The notes under the pieces were generated by a model, which had not been told where the DNA came from, made no database searches, and saw only the letters and a program-made list of their open reading frames with translations. From assembly GCF_012849375.1 (NCBI RefSeq), contig NZ_CP051684.1, forward strand, positions 4,278,001 to 4,342,000: a stretch of 64,000 bases of DNA, written 5' to 3'. Origin of the DNA: Duganella dendranthematis (lineage in GTDB: Bacteria; Pseudomonadota; Gammaproteobacteria; Burkholderiales; Burkholderiaceae_D). Below, in pieces: positions 21,146 through 31,119 of this stretch (the first letter of the stretch is position 1; the number at the start of each line of letters is the position of its first letter). The position numbers and the translations under genes are program-made.

Positions 21146-21162
21146 TGTTTCATTTTGAAACA
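21146..21162. promoter_or_regulatory. probable PrpR binding palindrome
   Basis: TGTTTCA-TTT-TGAAACA is a perfect palindrome of 7-base arms, 43 bases upstream of the -24 element of the prpB promoter. Further half-sites TGTTTCA (21116-21122) and a near-match TTGTTTCG (21138 on) lie toward prpR. The location suits an upstream activating sequence for a sigma-54 activator and could also let PrpR control itself. Confidence 0.6.
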
Positions 21163-21204
21163 TGGTGTTGTGCGTAAGTGATTGATTTGTATAAGTTGAT
21201 GCTC

Positions 21205-21219
21205 TGGCACACCCCTTGC
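21205..21219 (+). promoter_or_regulatory. sigma-54 promoter of the prp operon
   Basis: TGGCAC-ACCCC-TTGC is an exact match to the sigma-54 core, with ten bases between GG and GC. Transcription should start near 21231, about 30 bases before prpB. The divergent sigma-54 activator PrpR supports this reading. Confidence 0.92.
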
Positions 21220-21261
21220 AATACAGAGCGCAACTTCAACGCAATATCGAAAGGTCACAAC

Positions 21262-22149
21262 ATGAGTCACTACTCCGCAGGCGCCGCGTTCCGCCAAGCC
21301 GTCAAGGAAGAATCCCCATTGCAGGTGGTCGGCGCCATCAATGCCAACCATGCATTGCTGGCCAAGCGCGCCGGCTTCAAGGCGATTTACCTGTCCGGCG
21401 GCGGCGTGGCTGCGGGTTCGCTCGGCCTGCCGGACCTGGGCATCTCCAATCTGGACGACGTGCTGACCGACGTGCGCCGCATCACCGATGTGTGCGACCT
21501 GCCGCTGCTGGTCGATGTGGACACTGGTTTCGGCGCTTCGGCCTTCAACGTCGCCCGCACCGTCAAGTCGATGATCAAGTTCGGCGCCGCCGCCATGCAC
21601 ATCGAAGATCAGGTTGGCGCCAAGCGCTGCGGCCATCGTCCGGGCAAGGAGATCGTCAGCAAGCAGGAGATGGTCGACCGCATCAAGGCGGCCGTCGATG
21701 CACGCACCGACGACCAATTCGTCATCATGGCGCGCACCGATGCGCTGGCAGTGGAAGGCCTGGACGCCGCCATCGAACGCGCGGTCGCCTGCGTGGAAGC
21801 TGGCGCTGACATGATCTTCCCCGAAGCCATGATTTCGCTCGATATGTACAAGCAGTTCGCTGCCGCAGTCAAAGTGCCGGTACTGGCCAACATCACGGAA
21901 TTCGGCTCCACGCCGCTGTTCACCGTCGATGAACTGCGCAGCGCCGATGTCGGCTTGGTGCTGTATCCGCTGTCCGCCTTCCGCGCCATGAACAAGGCGG
22001 CGGAAAACGTCTACGGCGCGATTCGCCGCGACGGCACGCAGCAGAACGTTTTGGACACCATGCAGACCCGCGCCGAACTGTATGACCGCATCAACTACCA
22101 CGAATTCGAACAGAAGCTGGACGCGCTGTTCGCCGCACAGAAGAAATAA
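21262..22149 (+). CDS. prpB: 2-methylisocitrate lyase
   Basis: This 295-residue enzyme of the isocitrate lyase/PEP mutase superfamily splits 2-methylisocitrate into pyruvate and succinate, the last step of the methylcitrate cycle. It shows [18 protein letters not shown], the metal-binding LVDVDTGFG and the catalytic-loop motif [10 protein letters not shown]. The ATG at 21262 follows AAAGGTCAC and fits the family start; an in-frame ATG at 21178 lies upstream of the sigma-54 promoter. First gene of the prp operon. Confidence 0.97.
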   Translation: MSHYSAGAAFRQAVKEESPLQVVGAINANHALLAKRAGFKAIYLSGGGVAAGSLGLPDLGISNLDDVLTDVRRITDVCDLPLLVDVDTGFGASAFNVARTVKSMIKFGAAAMHIEDQVGAKRCGHRPGKEIVSKQEMVDRIKAAVDARTDDQFVIMARTDALAVEGLDAAIERAVACVEAGADMIFPEAMISLDMYKQFAAAVKVPVLANITEFGSTPLFTVDELRSADVGLVLYPLSAFRAMNKAAENVYGAIRRDGTQQNVLDTMQTRAELYDRINYHEFEQKLDALFAAQKK

Positions 22150-22163
22150 GAGGAGACACGAAA

Positions 22164-23312
22164 ATGACCGAAGCCACTACCTTCAAACCAAAAAAATCCG
22201 TCGCCCTGTCGGGTGTCGCCGCCGGTAATACGGCGCTGTGCTCCGTCGGCAAAACCGGCAATGACCTGCACTATCGCGGCTACGACATCCTGGATGTCGC
22301 CACCACCTGCGAGTTTGAAGAAATCGCCTACCTGCTGGTGCACGGCAAGCTGCCGGCCGAATCGGAACTGCGCGGCTACAAGGCCAAACTGCGCTCGCTG
22401 CGCGGCCTGCCGCAAGCGGTGAAGTCGGCGCTGGAAGCCCTGCCGGCATCGGCGCATCCGATGGACGTGATGCGCACCGGCGTCTCGGTGCTCGGCTGTG
22501 TGCTGCCGGAGAAGGATGACCACAACGTGCCGGGCGCGCGCGACATCGCCGACCGCCTGATGGCGTCCTTCGGCTCCATGCTGCTGTACTGGTACCACTA
22601 CAGCCATAACGGCAAACGCATCGAAGTGGAAACCGACGACGACTCGATCGGCGGCCATTTCCTGCACCTGCTGCATGGTCACAAGCCGCCGGAATCGTGG
22701 GTGCGCGCGATGCACACTTCGCTGATCTTGTACGCGGAACATGAGTTCAACGCTTCCACCTTCACCAGTCGCGTGATCGCCGGCACGGGTTCGGACATCC
22801 ACTCGGCCATCACTGGCGCGATCGGCGCGCTGCGCGGTCCTAAGCACGGCGGCGCCAACGAAGTCGCTTTCGAAATCCAGAAGCGCTACGAAAATCCGGA
22901 CGAAGCGGAAGCCGACATCCGCAACCGTGTCGCCAACAAGGAAGTGGTGATCGGCTTCGGCCACCCGGTGTACACCGTCTCCGATCCGCGTAACGTGGTG
23001 ATCAAGGACGTGGCGCGCCAACTGTCCGAGGAAGCCGGCTCCACCAAAATGTATGACATCGCCGAGCGGCTGGAATCGGTGATGTGGGAGATCAAAAAGA
23101 TGTTCCCGAACCTGGACTGGTTCTCGGCCGTGTCGTACCACATGATGGGCGTGCCGACCGCGATGTTCACGCCGCTGTTTGTCATCTCGCGCACCTCCGG
23201 CTGGTCGGCGCACATCATCGAGCAGCGCATCGACAACAAGATCATCCGCCCAAGCGCCAATTACGTTGGCCCTGAAGACCTGAAATTCGTCCCGATCAAG
23301 GACCGCAAATAA
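22164..23312 (+). CDS. prpC: 2-methylcitrate synthase
   Basis: The 382-residue citrate synthase-fold enzyme condenses propionyl-CoA with oxaloacetate. The start [19 protein letters not shown] followed by [11 protein letters not shown] is typical of PrpC rather than housekeeping GltA. Catalytic histidines are visible in GPKHGGANE and [13 protein letters not shown]. It begins 14 bases after prpB with an AGGAGA ribosome site and lies two bases before acnD. Confidence 0.96.
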   Translation: MTEATTFKPKKSVALSGVAAGNTALCSVGKTGNDLHYRGYDILDVATTCEFEEIAYLLVHGKLPAESELRGYKAKLRSLRGLPQAVKSALEALPASAHPMDVMRTGVSVLGCVLPEKDDHNVPGARDIADRLMASFGSMLLYWYHYSHNGKRIEVETDDDSIGGHFLHLLHGHKPPESWVRAMHTSLILYAEHEFNASTFTSRVIAGTGSDIHSAITGAIGALRGPKHGGANEVAFEIQKRYENPDEAEADIRNRVANKEVVIGFGHPVYTVSDPRNVVIKDVARQLSEEAGSTKMYDIAERLESVMWEIKKMFPNLDWFSAVSYHMMGVPTAMFTPLFVISRTSGWSAHIIEQRIDNKIIRPSANYVGPEDLKFVPIKDRK

Positions 23313-23314
23313 TC

Positions 23315-25912
23315 ATGAATACCGCATTCCGCAAGCCCTTGCCGGGCACCCAGCTAGACTACTTCGACGCGCGCGCCGCAGTCGATGCGATCCAGCCAGG
23401 CGCCTGGGCCAAGCTGCCATACACCTCGCGCGTACTGGCGGAAAATCTGGTGCGCCGCTGTGATCCGGCCACGCTCAACGCTTCGCTGTCGCAGCTGATC
23501 GAACGCAAGCGCGACCTCGACTTCCCGTGGTTCCCGGCGCGCGTGGTGTGTCACGACATTCTGGGCCAGACTGCGCTGGTCGACCTGGCCGGCCTGCGCG
23601 ACGCGATCGCGCTGCAAGGCGGCGATCCGGCGCTGGTCAATCCCGTGGTGCCGACGCAGCTGGTGGTCGACCACTCGCTGGCGGTGGAGTGCGGCGGTTT
23701 CGATCCGGACGCGTTCAACAAGAACCGCGCCATCGAAGACCGCCGCAACGAAGACCGCTTCGATTTCATCAACTGGACCAAGAAGGCGTTCAAGAACGTC
23801 GACGTGATCCCGCCGGGGAACGGCATCCTGCACCAGATTAATCTTGAGCGCATGTCGCCGGTAATTCAGTCGGTGGATGGCGTGGCCTTCCCGGATACGC
23901 TGGTCGGCACTGACTCGCACACGCCAATGGTCGATGCGCTGGGCGTGATCGCCATCGGCGTCGGTGGCCTGGAAGCGGAAAGCGTGATGCTGGGCCGCGC
24001 CTCGTGGATGCGTCTACCGGACATCATCGGCGTTGAGTTGAGCGGCGAGCCGCAGCCGGGCATCACCGCCACCGACATCGTGCTGGCGCTGACCGAATTC
24101 CTGCGCAAGCAGAAGGTGGTGTCGTCGTACCTGGAGTTCTACGGCGAAGGCGCCGCGCACCTGACGTTGGGCGACCGCGCCACCATCTCCAACATGGCGC
24201 CGGAATACGGTTCGACAGCAGCGATGTTCTACATCGACGAGCAAACCGTCAAGTACCTCAAGCTGACCGGCCGCGAAGACGAAACGGTCAAACTGGTGGA
24301 AACCTACGCTAAAGAGACCGGTCTGTGGGGCGATGCGCTGGTCGGCGCGGAGTATGAACGCGTACTGAAGTTCGATTTGTCCAGCGTGGTGCGCAATATC
24401 GCCGGCCCATCGAATCCGCACAGCCGCGTGCCCACTTCCGAGCTGGCCGCCCGTGGCATCAGCGGTGTGGTGGAAAATGAACCTGGCTTGATGCCAGACG
24501 GCGCCTGCATCATCGCCGCCATCACCAGCTGCACCAATACCAACAACCCGCGCAATATGATCGCGGCCGGTCTGCTAGCCCGCAACGCCAACGCGCGCGG
24601 CTTGACGCGCAAGCCGTGGGTGAAATCCTCGCTGGCGCCGGGCTCCAAGACCGTTACGCTGTATCTTGAGGAAGCCGGCCTGCTGCCAGAGCTGGAGCAG
24701 CTGGGCTTTGGCGTGGTGGCCTATGCGTGCACGTCATGCAATGGCATGTCCGGCGCGCTCGATCCGGTGATCCAGCAGGAAGTGGTGGAGCGCGACCTGT
24801 ACGCCACCGCCGTCCTGTCGGGCAACCGCAACTTCGATGGCCGCATTCACCCTTACGCCAAGCAGGCTTTCCTGGCTTCGCCGCCGCTGGTGGTGGCCTA
24901 CGCCATCGCCGGCACCATCCGCTTCGATATCGAGAAGGATGTGCTGGGCCATGACGCCAGTGGCCAGCCGGTCACGCTGAAAGACATCTGGCCGTCGGAC
25001 GAAGAGATCGACGCCATCGTCGCCAGCGCGGTCAAGCCGGAGCAGTTCCGCAAGGTTTATATCCCGATGTTCGCCAAGCAGGCGGATGACGGCATTTCTG
25101 TCAGCCCGCTGTATGACTGGCGTCCGCAGACCACCTACATCCGCCGTCCGCCGTATTGGGAAGGCGCGCTTGCGGGTGAGCGCTCGCTGAGCGGCATGCG
25201 TCCGCTGGCGGTCCTCGGCGATAACATCACCACCGACCACCTGTCGCCGTCCAACGCAATCATGATGGATTCCGCCGCAGGCGAGTACCTGCACAAAATG
25301 GGCCTGCCGGAAGAAGACTTCAACTCCTACGCCACCCACCGTGGCGATCACCTGACCGCGCAGCGCGCCACCTTCGCCAATCCAACGCTGAAGAACGAGA
25401 TGGTGCGCGATGCCGATGGCAAGGTCAAAGCCGGTTCGCTGGCACGCGTGGAACCGGAAGGCAAAGTGCTGCGCATGTGGGAAGCGATTGAGACCTATAT
25501 GGAGCGTAAGCAGCCGCTGATCATTATCGCCGGCGCCGATTACGGCCAGGGCTCGTCACGCGACTGGGCCGCCAAGGGTGTGCGCCTGGCCGGCGTGGAA
25601 GCGATTGTCGCGGAAGGCTTCGAGCGCATTCACCGTACCAATCTGGTCGGCATGGGCGTGCTACCGCTGGAGTTTCAGCAGGGCGTGAACCGCATCACGC
25701 TGGGCCTGGACGGCACCGAGACCTTCGACGTGATCGGCGAACGCAAGCCGCGCGCCACGCTGACGCTGGTGATCCATCGCCGCAATGGCGCGCGCATGGA
25801 CGTGCCGGTGACCTGCCGTCTCGACACGGCGGAAGAAGTGTCCATCTACGAGGCCGGCGGCGTGCTGCAACGCTTCGCGCAGGACTTTTTGGAATCCGCG
25901 AAGGCTGCATGA
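23315..25912 (+). CDS. acnD: Fe/S-dependent 2-methylisocitrate dehydratase AcnD
   Basis: This 865-residue aconitase-superfamily protein has the cluster-binding cysteines in ITSCTNTNNP and ACTSCNGMSG, the substrate-binding VGTDSHTPMVDALG, and a C-terminal swivel domain with DYGQGSSRDWAAKG. AcnD dehydrates 2-methylcitrate to 2-methylaconitate of a geometry that needs PrpF. Together acnD and prpF replace prpD, and no prpD is present here. AcnD rather than AcnA is called from the operon position and the pairing with prpF. Confidence 0.96.
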   Translation: MNTAFRKPLPGTQLDYFDARAAVDAIQPGAWAKLPYTSRVLAENLVRRCDPATLNASLSQLIERKRDLDFPWFPARVVCHDILGQTALVDLAGLRDAIALQGGDPALVNPVVPTQLVVDHSLAVECGGFDPDAFNKNRAIEDRRNEDRFDFINWTKKAFKNVDVIPPGNGILHQINLERMSPVIQSVDGVAFPDTLVGTDSHTPMVDALGVIAIGVGGLEAESVMLGRASWMRLPDIIGVELSGEPQPGITATDIVLALTEFLRKQKVVSSYLEFYGEGAAHLTLGDRATISNMAPEYGSTAAMFYIDEQTVKYLKLTGREDETVKLVETYAKETGLWGDALVGAEYERVLKFDLSSVVRNIAGPSNPHSRVPTSELAARGISGVVENEPGLMPDGACIIAAITSCTNTNNPRNMIAAGLLARNANARGLTRKPWVKSSLAPGSKTVTLYLEEAGLLPELEQLGFGVVAYACTSCNGMSGALDPVIQQEVVERDLYATAVLSGNRNFDGRIHPYAKQAFLASPPLVVAYAIAGTIRFDIEKDVLGHDASGQPVTLKDIWPSDEEIDAIVASAVKPEQFRKVYIPMFAKQADDGISVSPLYDWRPQTTYIRRPPYWEGALAGERSLSGMRPLAVLGDNITTDHLSPSNAIMMDSAAGEYLHKMGLPEEDFNSYATHRGDHLTAQRATFANPTLKNEMVRDADGKVKAGSLARVEPEGKVLRMWEAIETYMERKQPLIIIAGADYGQGSSRDWAAKGVRLAGVEAIVAEGFERIHRTNLVGMGVLPLEFQQGVNRITLGLDGTETFDVIGERKPRATLTLVIHRRNGARMDVPVTCRLDTAEEVSIYEAGGVLQRFAQDFLESAKAA

Positions 25913-27093
25913 TGACGCACAAACCTCAGATGAAGATCGCCGCCACCTATATGCGTGGCGGCACCAGCAAAGGTGTGTTCTTCCGCTTGCAGGATCTGCC
26001 GGAGGCGGCGCAGCAGCCGGGCGCCGCGCGCGACCAGCTGCTGCTGCGCGTGATCGGCAGCCCGGACCCATACGGCAAGCAGATTGACGGCATGGGCGGC
26101 GCCACCTCCAGCACCAGCAAGACAGTAATCTTGTCGAAGAGCGCGCGGCCCGAGCATGACGTCGACTATCTGTTCGGCCAGGTCTCCATCGACAAGGCCT
26201 TCGTGGACTGGAGCGGCAACTGCGGAAATCTGTCGGCGGCGGTTGGCGCCTTCGCCATCAGCGGCGGCCTGGTTGATGCGGCCCGCGTGCCGCGCGATGG
26301 TGTAGCGGTGGTGCGCGTGTGGCAGGCTAACATCGGCAAGACCATCATCGCCCACATCCCGATGACCGACGGCGAGGTGCAGGAAACCGGCGACTTCGAG
26401 CTGGATGGCGTCACCTTCCCGGCTGCCGAAGTACAGCTGGAGTTCATGGACCCGGCGGCGGAAGAAGAGGGCGCTGGCGGCTCGATGTTCCCGACCGGCC
26501 AACTGGTGGACGATCTGGAAGTCCCCGGCGTTGGTACGCTGAAAGCGACCATGATCAATGCCGGCATCCCGACCATCTTCATCAACGCCGATGCGGTGGG
26601 CTATACCGGCACCGAACTGCAGGACGCCATTAACGGCGATGCGAAAGCGCTGGCGATGTTCGAAACCATCCGCGCATACGGCGCGCTGCGCATGGGTCTT
26701 ATTAAGGACCTGAGCGAAGCGGCCACGCGCCAGCACACGCCGAAGGTGGCTTTTGTGGCGCCGCCGGCTGCTTACGTTTCGTCCAGCGGCAAGCCGGTGG
26801 CGGCGGACGATATCGACCTGCTGGTGCGTGCGCTCTCGATGGGCAAGCTGCATCACGCCATGATGGGTACCGCAGCGGTGGCCATTGGCACGGCGGCGGC
26901 GATTCCCGGCACGCTGGTCAACCTGGCTGCGGGCGGAGGCGCACGCCAGGCGGTGCGCTTTGGCCACCCGTCCGGCACCTTGCGTGTGGGCGCGGAGGCC
27001 GTGCAGCAGGACGGAGAATGGAGCGTGACAAAAGCGGTAATGAGCCGCAGCGCGCGCGTACTGATGGAAGGCTGGGTACGCGTACCCGCTTAA
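25909..27093 (+). CDS. prpF: 2-methylaconitate cis-trans isomerase PrpF
   Basis: The 394-residue PrpF/AcnD-accessory family protein has the signature ATYMRGGTSKGVFF near the start, IDGMGGATSSTSKTV and the catalytic-region WSGNCGNLSAAVGAFA. It isomerises the 2-methylaconitate made by AcnD so that it can be hydrated to 2-methylisocitrate. It overlaps acnD by four bases; a second ATG follows directly (MM start), so the exact initiation codon is uncertain by one residue. Confidence 0.95.
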   Translation: MMTHKPQMKIAATYMRGGTSKGVFFRLQDLPEAAQQPGAARDQLLLRVIGSPDPYGKQIDGMGGATSSTSKTVILSKSARPEHDVDYLFGQVSIDKAFVDWSGNCGNLSAAVGAFAISGGLVDAARVPRDGVAVVRVWQANIGKTIIAHIPMTDGEVQETGDFELDGVTFPAAEVQLEFMDPAAEEEGAGGSMFPTGQLVDDLEVPGVGTLKATMINAGIPTIFINADAVGYTGTELQDAINGDAKALAMFETIRAYGALRMGLIKDLSEAATRQHTPKVAFVAPPAAYVSSSGKPVAADDIDLLVRALSMGKLHHAMMGTAAVAIGTAAAIPGTLVNLAAGGGARQAVRFGHPSGTLRVGAEAVQQDGEWSVTKAVMSRSARVLMEGWVRVPA

Positions 27094-27115
27094 GCAGTCA
27101 CACCTTGGAGGAGAC

Positions 27116-28981
27116 ATGAAGTACGCTGATTTTTATCAGCGCTCTATCGCCACGCCTGAAGCGTTCTGGCATGACGAAGCTGCGCTCATCGACTGGAACA
27201 CGCCGTTTTCACAGGTGCTGGATTATTCGCAGCCACCGTTCGCCCGCTGGTTCGTCGGCGGCAAGACCAACCTGTGTCATAACGCGGTGGACCGCTGGTG
27301 TACAACGCAAGGCGACAAGCCCGCGTTGATCGCCATCTCCACCGAAACCAATACGGAGCGCAGCTACTCCTTCAACCAGCTGCACGTCGAAGTCCAGCGC
27401 TGGGCGGCGATGATGCAGTCGCTCGGCGTGCGCAAAGGCGACCGCGTGCTGATCTACATGCCGATGATCGCCGAAGCTGCATTCGCCATGCTGGCCTGCG
27501 CCCGCATCGGCGCGGTGCACTCGGTGGTGTTCGGCGGTTTTGCCGCCAACAGCCTGGCCAGCCGCATCGATGATGCGCGGCCGGTGCTGATCGTCTCCGC
27601 CGATGCCGGCTCACGCAACGGCAAACCGATTCCTTACAAGCCGCTGCTGGATGAAGCGATTGCGCTGTCCACCGCCAAGCCGGCGCGCGTGCTGCTGGTG
27701 GATCGCGGCCTGGCGCCGATGCAGCGGGTGGAGGGGCGCGACGTCGATTACGCCGCGCTGTGCGCTTCTCATCTGTCCGCGCAGGTGCCGGTGACGTGGC
27801 TGGAATCGAACGAGCCGTCGTACATCCTCTACACCTCCGGCACTACCGGCAAACCGAAAGGCGTGCAGCGCGACGTCGGCGGCTACGCGGTGGCGCTGGC
27901 GGCATCGATGAAGCACAACTTCTGCGGCCGCGCGGGCGAAACCTTCTTCGCCACTTCGGATATCGGCTGGGTGGTCGGGCACTCGTACATCGTCTACGGC
28001 CCGCTGATCGCCGGCATGGCGACCATCATGTATGAAGGACTGCCGGTCTGTCCCGATCCCGGCATCTGGTGGAGCATCGTCGAGAAGTACAAGGTGACGC
28101 GCATGTTCTCGGCGCCGACCGCGGTGCGCGTGCTGCGCAAGCAGCCACCGGAATTCATGCGCAAGCATGATCTGTCGTCGCTGAAGGCGCTGTACCTGGC
28201 CGGCGAGCCGCTGGATGAAACCACCTCCAGCTGGATCGCCGATGAACTGGGCGTGGCGATCATCGACAACTACTGGCAGACCGAAACCGGCTGGCCCATC
28301 CTGTCTATCGCCAAGGGCATAGAGGACTCGCCGACGCGCCTGGGCAGCCCCGGCGTCGCCATGTATGGCTACAAGGTCCGGTTGATCAATGAGACCACCG
28401 GCACGGAATGCGGCGCCGATGAAAAGGGTGTGGTGATGATTGAAGGCCCGCTGCCGCCGGGCTGCATGCAAACCGTGTACGGTGACGACCAGCGCTTTGT
28501 CGACACCTACTGGTCCGAGATCAATGGCCGCATGATGTATTCCACCTTCGACTGGGGCCTGCGCGACGCGGACGGCTACTACTTCATCCTGGGGCGTACC
28601 GATGATGTGATCAATGTCGCCGGCCATCGCCTTGGCACGCGCGAAATCGAGGAATCGATCAGCAGCCATCCGAATGTTTCCGAAGTGGCGGTGGTCGGTG
28701 TGGCGGATAAGATAAAAGGGCAGGTGGCTGTCGCCTTCGCGATTTTGAAAGACGCAGGTGCAGCAACCACCGAGCAGGATGTGATGTCGGTGGTCGACCG
28801 CCAGCTTGGCGCAGTGGCGCGTCCGGCGCATGTCTACTTCGTTACGCAACTGCCCAAGACCCGCTCGGGCAAATTGCTGCGCCGCTCCATACAAGCCATT
28901 TGCGAAGGCCGCAATCCAGGTGACCTGACTTCGATCGAAGATCCATCGTCACTTCAGCAGATTCAACGCGCGTTGTTGTAA
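27116..28981 (+). CDS. prpE: propionyl-CoA synthetase
   Basis: This 621-residue adenylate-forming enzyme activates propionate to propionyl-CoA. It shows the ACAS N-terminal domain (YADFYQRSIATPEAFW), the ATP-binding loop YTSGTTGKPKGVQRD, the NYWQTETGWP motif and the C-terminal PKTRSGKLLRRSI containing the lysine commonly controlled by acetylation or propionylation. A GGAGGA ribosome site precedes the ATG. It is the fifth gene of the prp operon; a 13-bp hairpin separates it from yjcH. Confidence 0.95.
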   Translation: MKYADFYQRSIATPEAFWHDEAALIDWNTPFSQVLDYSQPPFARWFVGGKTNLCHNAVDRWCTTQGDKPALIAISTETNTERSYSFNQLHVEVQRWAAMMQSLGVRKGDRVLIYMPMIAEAAFAMLACARIGAVHSVVFGGFAANSLASRIDDARPVLIVSADAGSRNGKPIPYKPLLDEAIALSTAKPARVLLVDRGLAPMQRVEGRDVDYAALCASHLSAQVPVTWLESNEPSYILYTSGTTGKPKGVQRDVGGYAVALAASMKHNFCGRAGETFFATSDIGWVVGHSYIVYGPLIAGMATIMYEGLPVCPDPGIWWSIVEKYKVTRMFSAPTAVRVLRKQPPEFMRKHDLSSLKALYLAGEPLDETTSSWIADELGVAIIDNYWQTETGWPILSIAKGIEDSPTRLGSPGVAMYGYKVRLINETTGTECGADEKGVVMIEGPLPPGCMQTVYGDDQRFVDTYWSEINGRMMYSTFDWGLRDADGYYFILGRTDDVINVAGHRLGTREIEESISSHPNVSEVAVVGVADKIKGQVAVAFAILKDAGAATTEQDVMSVVDRQLGAVARPAHVYFVTQLPKTRSGKLLRRSIQAICEGRNPGDLTSIEDPSSLQQIQRALL

Positions 28982-28995
28982 GCACCCGGTAAGGC

Positions 28996-29034
28996 TGCTC
29001 TTCTATTCTGTGTGTAAGCTCGAATAGAAGAGCA
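28996..29034. repeat. 13-bp perfect inverted repeat between prpE and yjcH
   Basis: TGCTCTTCTATTC (28996-29008) and GAATAGAAGAGCA (29022-29034) are perfect inverted arms around a 13-base loop. No T-run follows on either strand, so it is not a standard intrinsic terminator. It may protect the prp mRNA 3' end, tune read-through into yjcH-actP, or be an operator. Confidence 0.75.
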
Positions 29035-29053
29035 TCAATAACGGAGACACACA

Positions 29054-29362
29054 ATGCAAGACGATCTGGTTCAACAGCTTAAACGCGACCCCAATTATCA
29101 CGAGTTAGTAAAGACGCGTTCCCGCTTCGGCTGGTGGCTCACCGCCGCCATGATGGTGGTCTACTACGGCTACATCCTGCTGATCGCGTTCGACAAAGAA
29201 TTCCTGGCAGCGAAAACCGGCGGTGGCGTTATGACCTGGGGCATGCCGATTGGCCTGTTCGTCATCGTCTTCACGGTACTGATCACCGGCGTCTACGTCC
29301 GCCGCGCCAATAACAAATACGACCAGCTGACGCAAGCCATCCACGCAAAGGTGAAAGCATGA
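29054..29362 (+). CDS. yjcH: DUF485 inner-membrane protein YjcH
   Basis: The 102-residue protein has a polar N-terminus ([26 protein letters not shown]) and two membrane helices (about 27-46 and 62-84), the DUF485 pattern. The family is almost always encoded next to the acetate symporter gene actP and is thought to act with it. Here its stop codon overlaps the actP start by four bases. GGAGA lies just upstream of the ATG. Confidence 0.93.
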   Translation: MQDDLVQQLKRDPNYHELVKTRSRFGWWLTAAMMVVYYGYILLIAFDKEFLAAKTGGGVMTWGMPIGLFVIVFTVLITGVYVRRANNKYDQLTQAIHAKVKA

Positions 29363-31020
29363 GCACCTTGAAACGTTTGATGGCGCCAGCCCTGCTGGCA
29401 ACTTGCGGCATCGCCCTGGCCGCCGGTGGAGACCTAGGTCAGGCCGAGCGCCAGCCTACCAACTGGACCGCGATCATCATGTTCGCCGGCTTCGTGTTGT
29501 TCACGCTGTTCATCACCAAGTGGGCCGCAAAGAAAACCCGTTCGGCGTCCGACTTCTACACCGCCGGCGGCGGCATCACCGGCTTCCAGAACGGCCTGGC
29601 GATTGCTGGCGACTTCATGTCGGCGGCGTCCTTCCTCGGCATTTCCGCATCGGTGTTCCTGAATGGCTACGATGGCCTGATCTACGCCATCGGCTTCCTG
29701 GTCGGCTGGCCGGTCATCACCTTCCTGATGGCGGAGCGCCTGCGTAACCTCGGCCGCTTCACCTTCGCCGACGTCGCCGCCTACCGCTTCAAGCAAGCGC
29801 CGATCCGCATCTTCTCGGCGTCCGGCACGCTGGTGGTGGTGGCCTTCTACCTGATCGCGCAGATGGTCGGCGCCGGCCAGTTGATTAAACTGCTGTTTGG
29901 TCTCGAATACTGGATCGCTGTGGTGCTGGTTGGTACGTTGATGATGATCTACGTGCTGTTCGGCGGCATGACTGCCACCACCTGGGTGCAGATCATCAAA
30001 GCGGTGATGCTGCTGGGCGGCGCCAGCTTCATGGCGTTTGCCGTGCTGGCGCAGTTCAGCTTCAGTCCAGAGGCGCTGTTCGCCAAAGCGGTGGAAGTCC
30101 ACGCCAAGAAAGACGCCATCATGGGTCCGGGCACCTTTATCAAGGACCCGGTCTCGGCGATCTCGTTCGGCATGGCGCTGATGTTCGGCACCGCCGGTCT
30201 GCCGCACATCCTGATGCGCTTCTTCACCGTGCCTAGCGCGAAGGAAGCACGCAAGTCGGTGTTCTGGGCCACGACCTGGATCGCTTACTTCTACATCCTG
30301 ACCTTCATCATCGGTTTCGGCGCCATCGTTTTGGTCAGCACCAATCCGGAATTCAAGGACGCAGCGGGCAAGCTCCTGGGCGGTAACAACATGGCTGCGG
30401 TGCACCTGGCCAAAGCAGTCGGCGGCAACGTCTTCCTGGGCTTCATCTCGGCAGTGGCCTTCGCCACCATCCTCGCGGTGGTAGCAGGCCTGACGCTGTC
30501 CGGCGCATCGGCTGTGTCGCATGACCTGTACGCCACCGTCATCAAAAAGGGCCAGGCCACCGGCGCCAGCGAACTGAAAGTGTCGAAGATCACCACCATC
30601 GCACTGGGCATCATCGCCGTGGTGCTGGGCATCGCGTTCGAGAAGCAGAACATCGCCTTCATGGTATCGCTGGCGTTTGCGATTGCTGCGTCGGCCAACT
30701 TCCCGGTCCTGTTCATGTCCGTGCTGTGGAAGAACTGCACCACGCGTGGCGCCACCATCGGCGGCTTTATCGGCCTGACGCTGGCGCTGGTGATGACCGT
30801 GCTGTCCAAGTCCGTGTGGGTCGATGTGCTGGGCAATGCCCATGAACTGTTCCCATATGCGTCGCCGGCCATCTTCTCGATGCCGGCCGGCTTCCTCGGC
30901 ATCTGGCTGTTCTCGGTGCTGGACAAGAGCGACCGCGCGCGCATCGACCGCGCTGGCTACGAAGCGCAGCAGATGCGCTCCGAAACTGGTATCGGCGCTG
31001 CCGGAGCTGCCGCGCATTGA
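29359..31020 (+). CDS. actP: cation/acetate symporter ActP
   Basis: The 553-residue sodium:solute symporter starts with a signal-like helix ([14 protein letters not shown]) followed by 12-13 membrane segments. Typical ActP stretches include [33 protein letters not shown] and [26 protein letters not shown]. ActP imports acetate and also carries propionate and glycolate. Its place after the prp genes suggests that propionate uptake is its role here. It is followed by a strong terminator. Confidence 0.95.
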   Translation: MSTLKRLMAPALLATCGIALAAGGDLGQAERQPTNWTAIIMFAGFVLFTLFITKWAAKKTRSASDFYTAGGGITGFQNGLAIAGDFMSAASFLGISASVFLNGYDGLIYAIGFLVGWPVITFLMAERLRNLGRFTFADVAAYRFKQAPIRIFSASGTLVVVAFYLIAQMVGAGQLIKLLFGLEYWIAVVLVGTLMMIYVLFGGMTATTWVQIIKAVMLLGGASFMAFAVLAQFSFSPEALFAKAVEVHAKKDAIMGPGTFIKDPVSAISFGMALMFGTAGLPHILMRFFTVPSAKEARKSVFWATTWIAYFYILTFIIGFGAIVLVSTNPEFKDAAGKLLGGNNMAAVHLAKAVGGNVFLGFISAVAFATILAVVAGLTLSGASAVSHDLYATVIKKGQATGASELKVSKITTIALGIIAVVLGIAFEKQNIAFMVSLAFAIAASANFPVLFMSVLWKNCTTRGATIGGFIGLTLALVMTVLSKSVWVDVLGNAHELFPYASPAIFSMPAGFLGIWLFSVLDKSDRARIDRAGYEAQQMRSETGIGAAGAAAH

Positions 31021-31043
31021 TATAAGCATCACTTTGCAGTAAA

Positions 31044-31078
31044 GACAACGCCCGGCCTGACCGGGCGTTGTCGTTTTT
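31044..31078 (+). terminator. intrinsic terminator after actP
   Basis: GACAACGCCCGG (31044-31055) and CCGGGCGTTGTC (31061-31072) form a 12-bp stem with a five-base loop, then GTTTTT. It probably ends the whole prp-yjcH-actP transcript. Confidence 0.93.
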
Positions 31079-31119
31079 AGAGGCACAGCACGAGTACATT
31101 CATAGCGATAGCCAGTAAT

